NCBI RefSeq assembly: GCF_017254845.1
Contig: NZ_JAFKCU010000001.1
Coordinates: forward strand, 248,001-312,000
Source of the DNA: Algoriphagus pacificus
GTDB lineage: Bacteria; Bacteroidota; Bacteroidia; Cytophagales; Cyclobacteriaceae
Length of the DNA stretch: 64,000 nucleotides
Reading direction: 5' to 3'
Made by a program: the position numbers and the translations under genes. The notes under the pieces were generated by a model. That model did not search any database. It saw only the letters and a list, made by a program, of their open reading frames with translations, and was not told where the DNA came from. Below, piece by piece: positions 8,727 through 17,003 of this stretch (within the stretch, counting starts at the first letter, position 1; the number at the start of each line of letters is the position of its first letter).

Positions 8727-9755
8727 TCAAGCTCTAGACTCGACAAGCTCTTTTACGCATGCCACCCAAGTATCTCCTGAATTCAAGCTTGGTACCAAAT
8801 CCCAATGCTCTCCTCCCATTTCCTCGAATTGCTCTTTGTATTCTTGGCCTACCTCGACAGTGGTTTCCAAGCAATCTGCCACAAAAGCAGGAGAGAAAAC
8901 AAGAACTTTCTTAACTCCTTCAGAAGCCAGTTTTTTGATCATATCCTCTGTGTAAGGTTGGATCCAAGGATCTTTACCAAGTCGGGATTGAAAGCAGGTC
9001 ATTACTTTATCCTCTGGCAAACCTAGCTTTGCAGCAATAAGTCTGGTCGTTTGGAAGCATTGTGCCCGGTAACAAAACTGATTAGATGGGCCATATTTAT
9101 TACAGCATGCACCCAACTGACAGTAATTATCAACCGACCCTTTTCTGATCTGGCGCTCTGGCAATCCATGGTATGAAAAAAGGAATCGATCGTATTCTTG
9201 TTTTTCCATCATTTCCTTGCCAAGCTCTTCCCAAGCTTTAAGGAACAGAGGATGATCAATAAAATTGCTGATAAAGGAAATTTCAGGGATGATCTGCCAT
9301 CTTTTCACAATTTCCATCACCTTGTCAATCACTGATCCATTGGTTGCAGAGGCGTACTGCGGAAAAAGTGGCAAGACAATAATCTTCTTGACCTTTGCCT
9401 TCATCAATTCTTCCAAAGCTGATTCTATAGACGGGCTTTGATAGCGCATCCCCATGGTAACAACAAACTGGGTTGGATCTAAGACCTTTTCCACTTTGGC
9501 TTTTAAATCTTCGGTATGAAAAAGTAGAGGAGAACCTCTGTCCGTCCAAAGTTTGCGATACTCTCCGGCTGATTTTGGGGATCTGAAAGGAGCTATAATG
9601 AGATTGACCAATAACCATCGCGGAAAGGAAGGAATGTCAATCACTCTTCCGTCCATAAGAAATTCGCGAAGATATTTTCGTACATCCCCAGTAGCGGTAC
9701 TATCGGGAGTTCCCAAATTCACCAGCAGGACGCCGGTTTTTCCGGATTTGATCAT
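8727..9755 (-). CDS. hemH: Ferrochelatase
   Basis: 342 residues, a normal bacterial length. The N-terminus GVLLVNLGTPDS and the block SYHGLPERQI with the metal-handling His196 are ferrochelatase hallmarks, and FVADCLETTVE carries the conserved glutamate (about 297). The enzyme inserts Fe2+ into protoporphyrin IX in the last step of heme synthesis. Cysteines 212, 217, 218, 228 and 233 cluster just after the active-site His (YCQLGACCNKYG ... FCYRAQC). Some bacterial ferrochelatases carry a [2Fe-2S] cluster, but whether these residues bind one is inference. A consensus promoter precedes the gene. Confidence 0.93.
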   Translation of the reverse strand: MIKSGKTGVLLVNLGTPDSTATGDVRKYLREFLMDGRVIDIPSFPRWLLVNLIIAPFRSPKSAGEYRKLWTDRGSPLLFHTEDLKAKVEKVLDPTQFVVTMGMRYQSPSIESALEELMKAKVKKIIVLPLFPQYASATNGSVIDKVMEIVKRWQIIPEISFISNFIDHPLFLKAWEELGKEMMEKQEYDRFLFSYHGLPERQIRKGSVDNYCQLGACCNKYGPSNQFCYRAQCFQTTRLIAAKLGLPEDKVMTCFQSRLGKDPWIQPYTEDMIKKLASEGVKKVLVFSPAFVADCLETTVEVGQEYKEQFEEMGGEHWDLVPSLNSGDTWVACVKELVESRA

Positions 9756-9789
9756 TTTCTTTTGATTGTGGGTAATTCCAAAGACAACC

Positions 9790-9821
9790 CAAAATTACAT
9801 CCCTTTGTTAACTTAAGCCAA
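9790..9821 (-). promoter_or_regulatory. Promoter of hemH
   Basis: On the minus strand TTG (9821-9819) is followed by 21 bp and TAATTTTG (9797-9790), an exact TAnnTTTG -7 box, about 35 bp before the hemH ATG at 9755. This separates hemH transcription from the antiporter gene upstream. Confidence 0.55.
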
Positions 9822-9854
9822 TTGATCTGACAAATGAGCCATTGAAAAAAGCAT

Positions 9855-11090
9855 TTATATTTTGAGTTTTTGTGCCCAGTTCATCAATGGGCCTGAACTG
9901 ATACTAGAGATCAAAGCCAAAATTACCAATCCTATAAATAAGGATTCAGATACTAAGCCTGTTTCTAAAGCAATCAATCCCAAAATGATATCCATACTTC
10001 CTCTGGTACTCAAGCCAAAGCCAACGATTATCGACTCTTTCCTTGGAATTCCCGCATACCTGCCTCCCAGATAAGCACCAAAGTATTTGGTCAATAGACC
10101 AAGGATAACCACGACTCCGGTCACTCCCGGATCAAATGCCTCCACGAAATTCACTTTCAAACCTATGGAAACAAAGAAGATCGGGGCGAAAATATTATTG
10201 ATAAACTGGTGCAGGATTTCTTTTGCTTTTTCTGTCAAATACTCAGAATCACCCAAAGCAACACCTATAATAAACGCACCAAAAATGGCGTGAATCCCGA
10301 TAAACTCTGTAAACGAAGCTGCCAAAAAACAAATCGCAAGTGAGAGGGACAATAACCCACCCGGCCAAGCCAGATTCTTATTGATCCAGGGTAAAACTCG
10401 ATTGATTAATCCCTTGCCTAAGGTCAACATAAAGAAGGTAAAGAACAGAGTCAGGCCTATAGTCGGCCATACTCCCAACCCTTCACTACCAGATTCGGAA
10501 AGAGATAAAATGACGGAAAACACAATCCATCCAAGAATGTCCACAATCATCGCCGCTGCGATAATGAGCAAGCCTGTTTGGGTTTTGAATATCCCTAAAT
10601 CCATGAGGATCCTAGCAACTACAGCTAATGCCGTAATCGAAATCGCCAAACCAAAAAACGTGGATGCTACCGCCCTGTCATGGATATTTACTCCCAAAAA
10701 CTCAGGGAAAGCATACGCCAATACAAAGCCTGCTATGATGGGGAGAGCCATCGAAGCTGCGGCTATTTTCAGGGCATTTTTACCTTGATTCCATACCACC
10801 TGAAGCTCGACTTCCAATCCTGCGATAAACAATAAGAGGACTACAGAAATCTGGACAAAGCCGTCCAAGGCAACATTTGACAATTCATGGGAGCCAAAAA
10901 GATATTCTTGAGCTCCTGGGAAAAGCGTTCCGAGTATTGTTGGTCCAAGAATAATCCCAGCAATGATTTCACCTACCACAGCGGGTAACTTAAATCTTCT
11001 GGCTAATTCTGAAAAAACGCGGGCCATGATCAGCATGGCTGCGAGTTGGAGGAGTAGATTAATAACCTCCTTATGGTTTAAAGTTTCCAT
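9855..11090 (-). CDS. Cation:proton antiporter (CPA2 / Kef-type membrane subunit)
   Basis: 411 residues with about 12 transmembrane segments. The N-terminal block LARRFKLPAVVGEIIAGIIL and LGPTILGTLFPG is the classic monovalent cation:proton antiporter-2 signature, and GLSTRGSMDIILGLIALETG is the conserved late helix pair. There is no TrkA-N/RCK regulatory domain at the C-terminus, so this is the membrane part only. The universal-stress gene lies 6 bp upstream on the same strand, a frequent pairing that suggests nucleotide or stress control of transport. The ion (Na+ or K+) cannot be assigned. Confidence 0.87.
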   Translation of the reverse strand: METLNHKEVINLLLQLAAMLIMARVFSELARRFKLPAVVGEIIAGIILGPTILGTLFPGAQEYLFGSHELSNVALDGFVQISVVLLLFIAGLEVELQVVWNQGKNALKIAAASMALPIIAGFVLAYAFPEFLGVNIHDRAVASTFFGLAISITALAVVARILMDLGIFKTQTGLLIIAAAMIVDILGWIVFSVILSLSESGSEGLGVWPTIGLTLFFTFFMLTLGKGLINRVLPWINKNLAWPGGLLSLSLAICFLAASFTEFIGIHAIFGAFIIGVALGDSEYLTEKAKEILHQFINNIFAPIFFVSIGLKVNFVEAFDPGVTGVVVILGLLTKYFGAYLGGRYAGIPRKESIIVGFGLSTRGSMDIILGLIALETGLVSESLFIGLVILALISSISSGPLMNWAQKLKI

Positions 11091-11096
11091 GGGAGA

Positions 11097-11927
11097 TTAT
11101 TTTTTTACGATTAACAGATTACAAGGAAGAGTACTTAAAAGGTCTTCAAGATCATGAGGAAATATACGGTCAAAGAAATTCAGCTTGTGTTCATCTCCCA
11201 CTACCAACAAGTCTGCTCCGATTTTTTCACTGAATCTTGCCAATTCTATGGCCCATCTTCCTCCGGTTACTTTGATGCTTATTTTCAATTCGCCTTTATC
11301 CAATTTGCTTAAAATCCCCTCCACATATTTGATTTCGTCCTGCACCAATTGCCTTCTGGTATGTGCTACTTCTTGTTCTGAATCTTCCGAAGCAGTCCCC
11401 ATTTGTAGGCCATACATCTTGATTTCGTTCAAAATGAAAATCTGATCAGCATGTACTTTTTTGGCGAAATCAATCCCATGCTCAATCAAGTAAGGGGTGA
11501 TGGGAGTTTGTGTTCCATTAAAAACTATCTGGGAAAAACCTGTGGTTTCTATTTTTGGTTCAATTAAAGTCAAAACCGAGCAAGGTGCTTTTCGGATTAT
11601 TTTTCTCCCCACGGATCCCAGGTAGTAGGTCAAAAAGCTTTCATTCTTTAATGCACCAGCTACCAACAAATCCACTTTTTCATCCCGGCAAGCCTCAAAG
11701 ATCATTTTCGCTGGCTTTCCTTCTTTCCAGATAATTTGTGTTCGAGCCTGATCTAGCGCTGCAGCCTCAATAATTCCATTCAATTTAGCTTCAAGCTCAT
11801 CCGTTTTTTTTCCGATATGAATCAAAATCAGATCTGCATCAAAAAGTGAAACCAGTCTTTTCGTTTCAGAAATCAACGCCTCCATTCTAGGAGAAAACGC
11901 GATGGCAAGGGCTATTTTGTGGTACAT
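11097..11927 (-). CDS. Tandem universal stress protein (two UspA domains)
   Basis: The preferred start at 11927 begins MYHKIALAIAFSPRMEALI, the normal first strand of a Usp domain. An in-frame start 72 bases further upstream would add 24 residues that look unrelated, so it was not chosen. At 276 residues the protein holds two Usp folds. The first ends VDLLVAGALKNES ... RKIIRKAPCSVLTLIEP. The second ends DLLVVGDEHKLNFFDRIF ... LLSTLPCNLLIVKK. The G-2x-G-9x-G(S/T) ATP motif is imperfect in both halves, so nucleotide binding is uncertain. It precedes and is probably co-transcribed with the cation/proton antiporter. Confidence 0.83.
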   Translation of the reverse strand: MYHKIALAIAFSPRMEALISETKRLVSLFDADLILIHIGKKTDELEAKLNGIIEAAALDQARTQIIWKEGKPAKMIFEACRDEKVDLLVAGALKNESFLTYYLGSVGRKIIRKAPCSVLTLIEPKIETTGFSQIVFNGTQTPITPYLIEHGIDFAKKVHADQIFILNEIKMYGLQMGTASEDSEQEVAHTRRQLVQDEIKYVEGILSKLDKGELKISIKVTGGRWAIELARFSEKIGADLLVVGDEHKLNFFDRIFPHDLEDLLSTLPCNLLIVKK

Positions 11928-12141
11928 GGCAAAAGTGCTATTTGCCTGAAATAAGCGAATTTTCCCGATGTGTACAACAACTAGAAGTATCTTCCCCACT
12001 TATCCCGAGCAATGTCCATTTAAGTGGCATTTAAGCAAGCGAAAAAAGTACTTCCTGAAAAATGAATAAATTATGACAAAATTTAATGAAAGTTAGGGCT
12101 TAAGGCCCCTCCGAAAACACCATGTATAACCCTAGAATTTT

Positions 12142-13734
12142 ATGAGAAAATTATTACTAACCGGCTTACTCATGGGTAGCTTAGGTTGGTCAGTAAGTGC
12201 ATTTGCACAAGCTGATTATCCGACGCTCGCTCAGGTAAACCAAAGGCTTCAAAAGCTTGGTTCCGGTGCTTCTGCGGAACTCAAATCACTTACCAAAACT
12301 GAAGGTGGAAAAGACATCTGGGTTCTTAAAGTGGGAACAGGCGCACTTGATGAAAAACCTGCGATTGCTGTTGTGGGCGGAGTAGAAGGATTTCATGTTT
12401 TAAGCGTGGAATTAGCACTACAATTCGCAGAAAAACTGGTAGCTGACCATTCAGAAGCATTGGAAACTACCACATTCTATGTGTTTCCAAACATGTCTCC
12501 AGATGCATATGAGCAATATCATGCAGCATTAAAATATGAAAGAAGAGGAAATGCAGTAGCGGTAGACCATGATCGGGATGGAACTCCAGGAGATAATGGA
12601 TACACTGACCTCGATGGAAATGGGATGATCACTTGGATGCGAGTTGAGGATCCAATGGGAGAATATGTAATCTCTAAAAAGGATGAGCGCGTGATGCAAA
12701 AAGCGGATCGAAGCAAAGGTGAAGCTGGAAAATACATTCTTTTGAAGGAATCAAAAGATGATGATAAAGACGGCAAATTTGCGGAAGATCTAAAAGAAGG
12801 GATTGCTTTCAATAAATCCTTGACTTACAAATTCCCTGTTTTTGAACCGCTAGCTGGAGATATCCCTGTTTCGCAAAAAGAATCCAGAGCTCTTTTGGAC
12901 TACCTATTTGACCAATGGAACATTTTCGCTTTTGTTACTTTTTCACCGGCAAACAACCTGTCAACACCTTTGAAATACAATGCAGGGGATGCAAGAAAAC
13001 GTATCGTAACCTCAATTTTGGAAAAGGACCAAGCGATCAACGCGATGGTTTCTGGAGTTTATAACGAGACCATCTCTGAAAAAGCCTACCAACAAACCAA
13101 CCAGGGAACTGACGGGGACTTTTTCCAGTGGGCTTACTTCCACTTTGGTAGACTGAGTTTCGGTACGCCTGGCTATTGGACACCTGAGTTTAAAGGAAAG
13201 ACAAACCCTGAAGAAAACTACCTTGCATGGGCAGATTCACTTGGCTGGAACAATGTCTATACTCCTTGGAAAGAAATCCAACATCCTGATTTCCCAGGCA
13301 AAAAAGTAGAAGTCGGTGGGATCAACCCATTTGTAATGGTCAACCCTCCTTTTGAAAAAGTAGGAGAAATTGCTGAGGAACACACAGATTTTATTTTGAA
13401 GCTGGCAGAGATGCAGCCGAAATTAGAAATGCACAACATCAAAATTGAAAGCATTGGAAATGGATTGACTAGAATTTCAGCAGACTTGTTTAACAATTCG
13501 CCAATCCCTACCCATTCTCAAATGGGAGAAAGATCCAGATGGCTGCGTAAAGTCCGAGTCGATCTGAATGTACCTGCTGAAAGGATCATTTCCGGAAATA
13601 AAATCGAGCTCATTGATGTGATTGGAGCTTACGAAAAAGTGGAATTGAGCTGGATCGTAAAAGGAAACGGAGATGTACCGGTAAAAGCTGGAGCTTCTCA
13701 CGTAGGTTTTATCAATGCTAATTTCAAACTCTAA
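12142..13734 (+). CDS. Secreted M14-family protein with degenerate zinc site (predicted pseudopeptidase)
   Basis: 530 residues with a signal peptide (ends SVSAFAQ, about residue 23). The overall architecture follows the M14 carboxypeptidase in the next gene, including the acidic calcium-type insertion (DHDRDGTPGD ... DLDGNGMITWMR, about 142-167) and the C-terminal beta domain. The catalytic residues do not survive. The HxxE zinc motif reads E82-G-F-H85 (reversed), the third zinc ligand His is replaced around VTFSPANNL (about 265-273), and the catalytic-Glu segment reads LSFGTPGYW (about 338-346). I infer a non-catalytic partner of the downstream enzyme; the gap between them is 12 bp, so they are co-expressed. 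An unconventional active site cannot be excluded. Confidence 0.85.
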   Translation: MRKLLLTGLLMGSLGWSVSAFAQADYPTLAQVNQRLQKLGSGASAELKSLTKTEGGKDIWVLKVGTGALDEKPAIAVVGGVEGFHVLSVELALQFAEKLVADHSEALETTTFYVFPNMSPDAYEQYHAALKYERRGNAVAVDHDRDGTPGDNGYTDLDGNGMITWMRVEDPMGEYVISKKDERVMQKADRSKGEAGKYILLKESKDDDKDGKFAEDLKEGIAFNKSLTYKFPVFEPLAGDIPVSQKESRALLDYLFDQWNIFAFVTFSPANNLSTPLKYNAGDARKRIVTSILEKDQAINAMVSGVYNETISEKAYQQTNQGTDGDFFQWAYFHFGRLSFGTPGYWTPEFKGKTNPEENYLAWADSLGWNNVYTPWKEIQHPDFPGKKVEVGGINPFVMVNPPFEKVGEIAEEHTDFILKLAEMQPKLEMHNIKIESIGNGLTRISADLFNNSPIPTHSQMGERSRWLRKVRVDLNVPAERIISGNKIELIDVIGAYEKVELSWIVKGNGDVPVKAGASHVGFINANFKL

Positions 13735-13746
13735 ACTCTAAAAATC

Positions 13747-15480
13747 ATGAAAACAACAAAATTAATCGTTGGGCTGGCTTTTAGTGCTTTGAGTCTGACT
13801 ACACTACCCACACAGGCTCAGGAGAAGTTCTTCCAAGCAGTGGGAACTCCATACAATCCGAAGGTAGAAATAGCTTTCAACCGCTATTATACTTACGAGG
13901 GTTTAGTGGACAACATGAAAAAAATTGCGGCTGCCCACCCTGATATCGCCAAGATCGAATCGATTGGTAAATCCTATCAAGGAAGGGATATGATGACTTT
14001 GACTATCACTGATTTTTCAGCTGGTAAAGACACAGACAAGCCTGCCATGTGGATTGATGGAAACATTCATTCCAACGAAATTCAAGGTGGAGAATTCGCG
14101 CTTTATGCTGCTTGGTATTTGACAGAAATGCATGCTGACAATGCTTTTATCCAACAATTATTGAAGGATAAGACATTTTACATCACACCTTCTATCAACC
14201 CAGATGCTAGAAATGATTTCTTTAACGAACCAAATACTGCCAATTCGCCAAGATCTGGTATGATGGTTTTGGATAATGATGGAGATGGCCAAAACGGAGA
14301 AGATGGCATGGATGATCTAGATGGAGATGGACATATCACGATGATGATCAGAAAATCCCCAACCGGTAGATTCATCAAAGATCCTCAAGATCCAAGGAAA
14401 CTGATCATGGTAGGTGCTGATAAAGTAGGCGAATATGAAATGCTAGGACAAGAAGGAACTGATGGAGATGGAGACGGCAGAGTCAATGACGATGGCGTAG
14501 GTTATTATGACCCGAATAGAGACTGGGGATGGAATTGGCAACCTGATTACATCCAAAGAGGTGCCTTGCGTTATCCTTTCACACTTCCGGAAAATCGCAA
14601 TATCATGGAGTTTGTAATGAAGCATCCAAATATCGCCGGAGCTCAAAGTTTCCATAATTCAGGAGGTATGATCCTGAGAGGTCCTGGAGCAGAAGAAGAT
14701 GTGAGTACTTATAACAGAGAAGACATCAGAATCTACGATGCCATCGCTTCTAAAGGAGAAGAAATGATTCCGGGATACAGATATTTAACAGTTTACAAAG
14801 ATCTTTATTCTGTGTTTGGAGGAGAATTGGATTGGTTTTATGGCACCAGAGGTGTTTTCACTTATTCCAACGAGCTCATGAATTCCTATTTGTATTTCCA
14901 CAAACAATCGGAAGGAAGAGGTCAGGATGAAATGTATAAAGTGGATGAGTTATTGACCATGGGAGATGCCTTTGTGATGTGGCATGAATACGAGCATCCT
15001 CAGTTTGGAACAGTAGAAATCGGGGGTTTCAAAAAGACATTTGGAAGAGCACATCCTGGTTTCTTATTGGAGCAAGATGCGCATAGAAATGCAGCATTCA
15101 CGATTTATCATGCCTATCATACTCCAAAACTATCTGTCATGGATGTGAAAGAAGAAGATTTGGGAGGAGGATTGAAGTCTATTACAGCGACTATCTTCAA
15201 TGAAAGACTAATGCCAACGCATGCAAGTCAGGATTTGAAATACAAGATTGAAAGACCAGACTATGTTACAATCTCTGGCGCTAAAGTGGTAGCTGGATTT
15301 GTAGTGGAAGATGAGGATTTCAATAAGTATACTGAACAAAAAATGAATCCTGAAAAAATCGAAGTAGCAAATATTCCTGGAATGACAGGCGTAAAAGTGA
15401 AATGGATTGTTTCTTCTGGATCTAACTATTCCATCTCAGTAGATTCTGCCAAAGGCGGAAAAGCAAGCTGGAAAAAGTAA
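13747..15480 (+). CDS. Secreted zinc carboxypeptidase, peptidase family M14
   Basis: 577 residues with a signal peptide (cleavage after PTQAQ, about residue 25). Zinc ligands H108 and E111 (DGNIHSNE), the third ligand His303 (AQSFHNSGG) and the catalytic Glu376 (FTYSNELM) are all present. Two acidic, calcium-type loops interrupt the domain: DNDGDGQNGEDGMDDLDGDG at about 176-195 and TDGDGDGRVNDDG at about 238-250. The enzyme should cleave C-terminal residues or peptidoglycan-type peptides outside the cytoplasm. It follows a degenerate paralogue by 12 bp and ends in a strong terminator, so the two form a bicistronic unit. No T9SS C-terminal sorting domain was recognised. Confidence 0.9.
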   Translation: MKTTKLIVGLAFSALSLTTLPTQAQEKFFQAVGTPYNPKVEIAFNRYYTYEGLVDNMKKIAAAHPDIAKIESIGKSYQGRDMMTLTITDFSAGKDTDKPAMWIDGNIHSNEIQGGEFALYAAWYLTEMHADNAFIQQLLKDKTFYITPSINPDARNDFFNEPNTANSPRSGMMVLDNDGDGQNGEDGMDDLDGDGHITMMIRKSPTGRFIKDPQDPRKLIMVGADKVGEYEMLGQEGTDGDGDGRVNDDGVGYYDPNRDWGWNWQPDYIQRGALRYPFTLPENRNIMEFVMKHPNIAGAQSFHNSGGMILRGPGAEEDVSTYNREDIRIYDAIASKGEEMIPGYRYLTVYKDLYSVFGGELDWFYGTRGVFTYSNELMNSYLYFHKQSEGRGQDEMYKVDELLTMGDAFVMWHEYEHPQFGTVEIGGFKKTFGRAHPGFLLEQDAHRNAAFTIYHAYHTPKLSVMDVKEEDLGGGLKSITATIFNERLMPTHASQDLKYKIERPDYVTISGAKVVAGFVVEDEDFNKYTEQKMNPEKIEVANIPGMTGVKVKWIVSSGSNYSISVDSAKGGKASWKK

Positions 15481-15504
15481 GATTTCCTAAATTTAATATC
15501 ATTA

Positions 15505-15535
15505 AGCCTCGGGGAAACTCGAGGCTTTTTTGTTT
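15505..15535 (+). terminator. Intrinsic terminator after the M14 pair
   Basis: A 7-bp stem AGCCTCG/CGAGGCT encloses an 8-nt loop and is followed by TTTTTT. It lies 25 bp after the M14 stop codon. Confidence 0.85.
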
Positions 15536-15559
15536 TAAAGCTTTGGCATGGCCTGCTGC

Positions 15560-15589
15560 TTGCGGGAATTAAGGCATCAAATAAGTTTT
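15560..15589 (+). promoter_or_regulatory. Likely promoter of the SAP-like small protein gene
   Basis: TTG (15560-15562), a 19-bp spacer and TAAGTTTT (15582-15589) match the Bacteroidota promoter consensus in seven of eight -7 positions, 23 bp before the ATG at 15612. Confidence 0.45.
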
Positions 15590-15611
15590 CAATTCATAAA
15601 ATCATAGCATT

Positions 15612-15860
15612 ATGTCTAAAAAACATGGCCCAAGTATCAAAAACAGCGATCAATACGAAGCTTTGCTTGACAAAGGAATGAGTAAAGAGAAAGCTGCCAG
15701 AATATCCAATGACCCCAATTCGGGTAAAAAGGGTGGCAAAGCCCAAACTTATGAAGAGCGAACCAAAAAAGAACTCTATCAAAAAGCCAAAGAAGTCGGA
15801 ATCGAAAATCGCAGTAAAATGACGAAGGCTGAATTGATCGAAGCCTTACGGAATAACTAA
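15612..15860 (+). CDS. Small basic Rho-N/SAP-like protein (DUF7218-type)
   Basis: 82 residues, very rich in Lys and Glu. The N-terminal half (DKGMSKEKAARISN ... SGKKGGKAQTYEE) is flexible and basic. The C-terminal half (TKKELYQKAKEVGIENRSKM then TKAELIEALRN) is the helix-extended-helix pattern of Rho N-terminal or SAP domains, which bind nucleic acid. It is a single-gene unit with its own promoter. Similar small proteins are widespread in Bacteroidota, and the cellular role is not known. Confidence 0.8.
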   Translation: MSKKHGPSIKNSDQYEALLDKGMSKEKAARISNDPNSGKKGGKAQTYEERTKKELYQKAKEVGIENRSKMTKAELIEALRNN

Positions 15861-15893
15861 AAAAAAGTCCCGCACCTTTGCAGGAGCGGGACT
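15859..15893 (-). terminator. Intrinsic terminator of the secreted-protein gene
   Basis: An 8-bp stem AGTCCCGC (15866-15873) / GCGGGACT (15886-15893) is followed on the minus strand by a T-run (15866-15860). The plus strand has no T-run after the hairpin, so it mainly serves the minus-strand gene. Confidence 0.8.
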
Positions 15894-15917
15894 CGGATAA
15901 ATAATAGCTGGTTTCAA

Positions 15918-16481
15918 TTATAGGCTGGAAACGTAAGTTTCAAAACCACTAGCGGTTGATACTTTGAAAGTAATGCTTTCGCTAGGCTTAGCAATTGAAT
16001 AGATTTTATGAAGTCCTTGAGGATTATCGATTCTTTCAGTGTGGATCAAGTGACCACCATCGTAAATAGAAACCAATACTTCTTTTGCTTCCAAGTTGCT
16101 AACTAGCAATCTGTACTTGTTATCTGCCATTTTAGAAACTCTTGAGAATACTGCTGGAGCTTCTGCAACGAAAGTATCGAAAGTAGCTGTTCTCAAAACA
16201 CCTGACTCATCCAATACTTCTACTGAATAAGTACCTTCTGGAAGCGCATTTAGATCATATCTCTTAGCGAAAGCTTCCTCTTTGTTGATTTTATCTCTCA
16301 TCACCAATCTGTCTTCAGAGTCAGTGATTTTAACGATAACTGTTCCTTGTGGAACCGCAGTGTAAGTAACTGCTACCTTTTTAGCTTCAGTCTGTCTGAT
16401 GCTTACAACTTTGTCTTCGTCTGTTGCGAATGCTCCTGTCGCGATCCCCGCAGCAAAAAGCAATGTGAATAATTTTTTCAT
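15918..16481 (-). CDS. Secreted beta-rich protein of unknown function
   Basis: 187 residues from the preferred ATG at 16481, which gives a standard signal peptide (MKKLFTLLFAAGIATGAFAT); the in-frame ATG at 16541 would place 20 unrelated residues in front of it. The mature part has repeated strand-like segments (KKVAVTYTAVPQGTVIVKIT, LPEGTYSVEVLDESG, RLLVSNLEAKEVLVSIYDG, SITFKVSTASGFETYV), resembling two immunoglobulin- or fibronectin-like folds. No enzymatic motif is visible. It is monocistronic with an exact consensus promoter, a leader of roughly 115 nt with inverted repeats and its own terminator, suggesting strong and possibly regulated expression. Confidence 0.78.
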   Translation of the reverse strand: MKKLFTLLFAAGIATGAFATDEDKVVSIRQTEAKKVAVTYTAVPQGTVIVKITDSEDRLVMRDKINKEEAFAKRYDLNALPEGTYSVEVLDESGVLRTATFDTFVAEAPAVFSRVSKMADNKYRLLVSNLEAKEVLVSIYDGGHLIHTERIDNPQGLHKIYSIAKPSESITFKVSTASGFETYVSSL

Positions 16482-16516
16482 TTTAATAATTGGTTTAATA
16501 GGTTTTAGATTCTGTT

Positions 16517-16592
16517 TGTAACCTCTGGATGGCTGTTCCATCTAGGGGGGATATTTTGGGGTTACAGGGTCTCCGAGATCATGTCCGGACAT
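16517..16592 (-). promoter_or_regulatory. Structured 5' leader with 12-bp palindrome
   Basis: Between the promoter and the start codon lie a perfect palindrome ATGTCCGGACAT (16581-16592) and a nested hairpin. The outer stem is TGTAACC/GGTTACA (16517-16523 with 16560-16566); the inner stem is GATGG/CCATC in the transcript. It may be a regulator site or an RNA stability element. It matches no riboswitch class that I know. Confidence 0.45.
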
Positions 16593-16603
16593 TGTTTACT
16601 CTA

Positions 16604-16634
16604 CAAAGGTACCTAACGGAATCTATTTTGCAAA
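16604..16634 (-). promoter_or_regulatory. Consensus promoter of the secreted-protein gene
   Basis: TTTG (16634-16631), exactly 19 bp, then TACCTTTG (16611-16604) is a perfect Bacteroidota sigma-factor promoter. The same -35-like/-7 pair and spacing precede tRNA-Phe in this window, which suggests a strong housekeeping promoter. The 16635-16943 stretch upstream is AT-rich and I see nothing else in it. Confidence 0.75.
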
Positions 16635-16943
16635 TGTTTCAACAAAAAATACTTTTCATTGTTGAATTCGTAAGAATTTTAATGATTTGTTAACGATAAC
16701 ATATTTTTCTTCCGCTATCGATTGCGGAACTCGCTTCATTTGGACTTTTGACCCTTCTGCAGAATTTTATATACTAATTATCAATTTAAACCAAATGATG
16801 TTGCCACACTAAATTCTATTTACGGCTGAAAAAAAATTGTTCTTTGGATAAAAAAAAATTTAAAAAAGTTTTTCAATCCCCGTAAAACCTACTGTTAAAT
16901 ATGTAGTTATCCCGATTTTCATAAGGATTTGCCACATGATTTT

Positions 16944-16974
16944 AAAAAAAATACCAGCTTTTTGAGCTGGTATT
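16944..16974 (-). terminator. Intrinsic terminator of the DUF4252 operon
   Basis: A 10-bp stem AATACCAGCT (16950-16959) / AGCTGGTATT (16965-16974) with a 5-nt loop is followed on the minus strand by a T-run. It lies 30 bp after the last gene of the sigma-factor operon. Confidence 0.8.
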
Positions 16975-17003
16975 TTCATTATTCTTTAAGAAATGAAGCT
17001 ATT

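Noticed and set aside
10381-10788. Open frame opposite the cation/proton antiporter
   Set aside because: It lies fully within a well-supported gene on the other strand and shows no protein family pattern.
11928-11999. Longer start for the universal stress protein
   Set aside because: The extra 24 residues are not part of a Usp fold and the internal ATG at 11927 begins the expected first strand.
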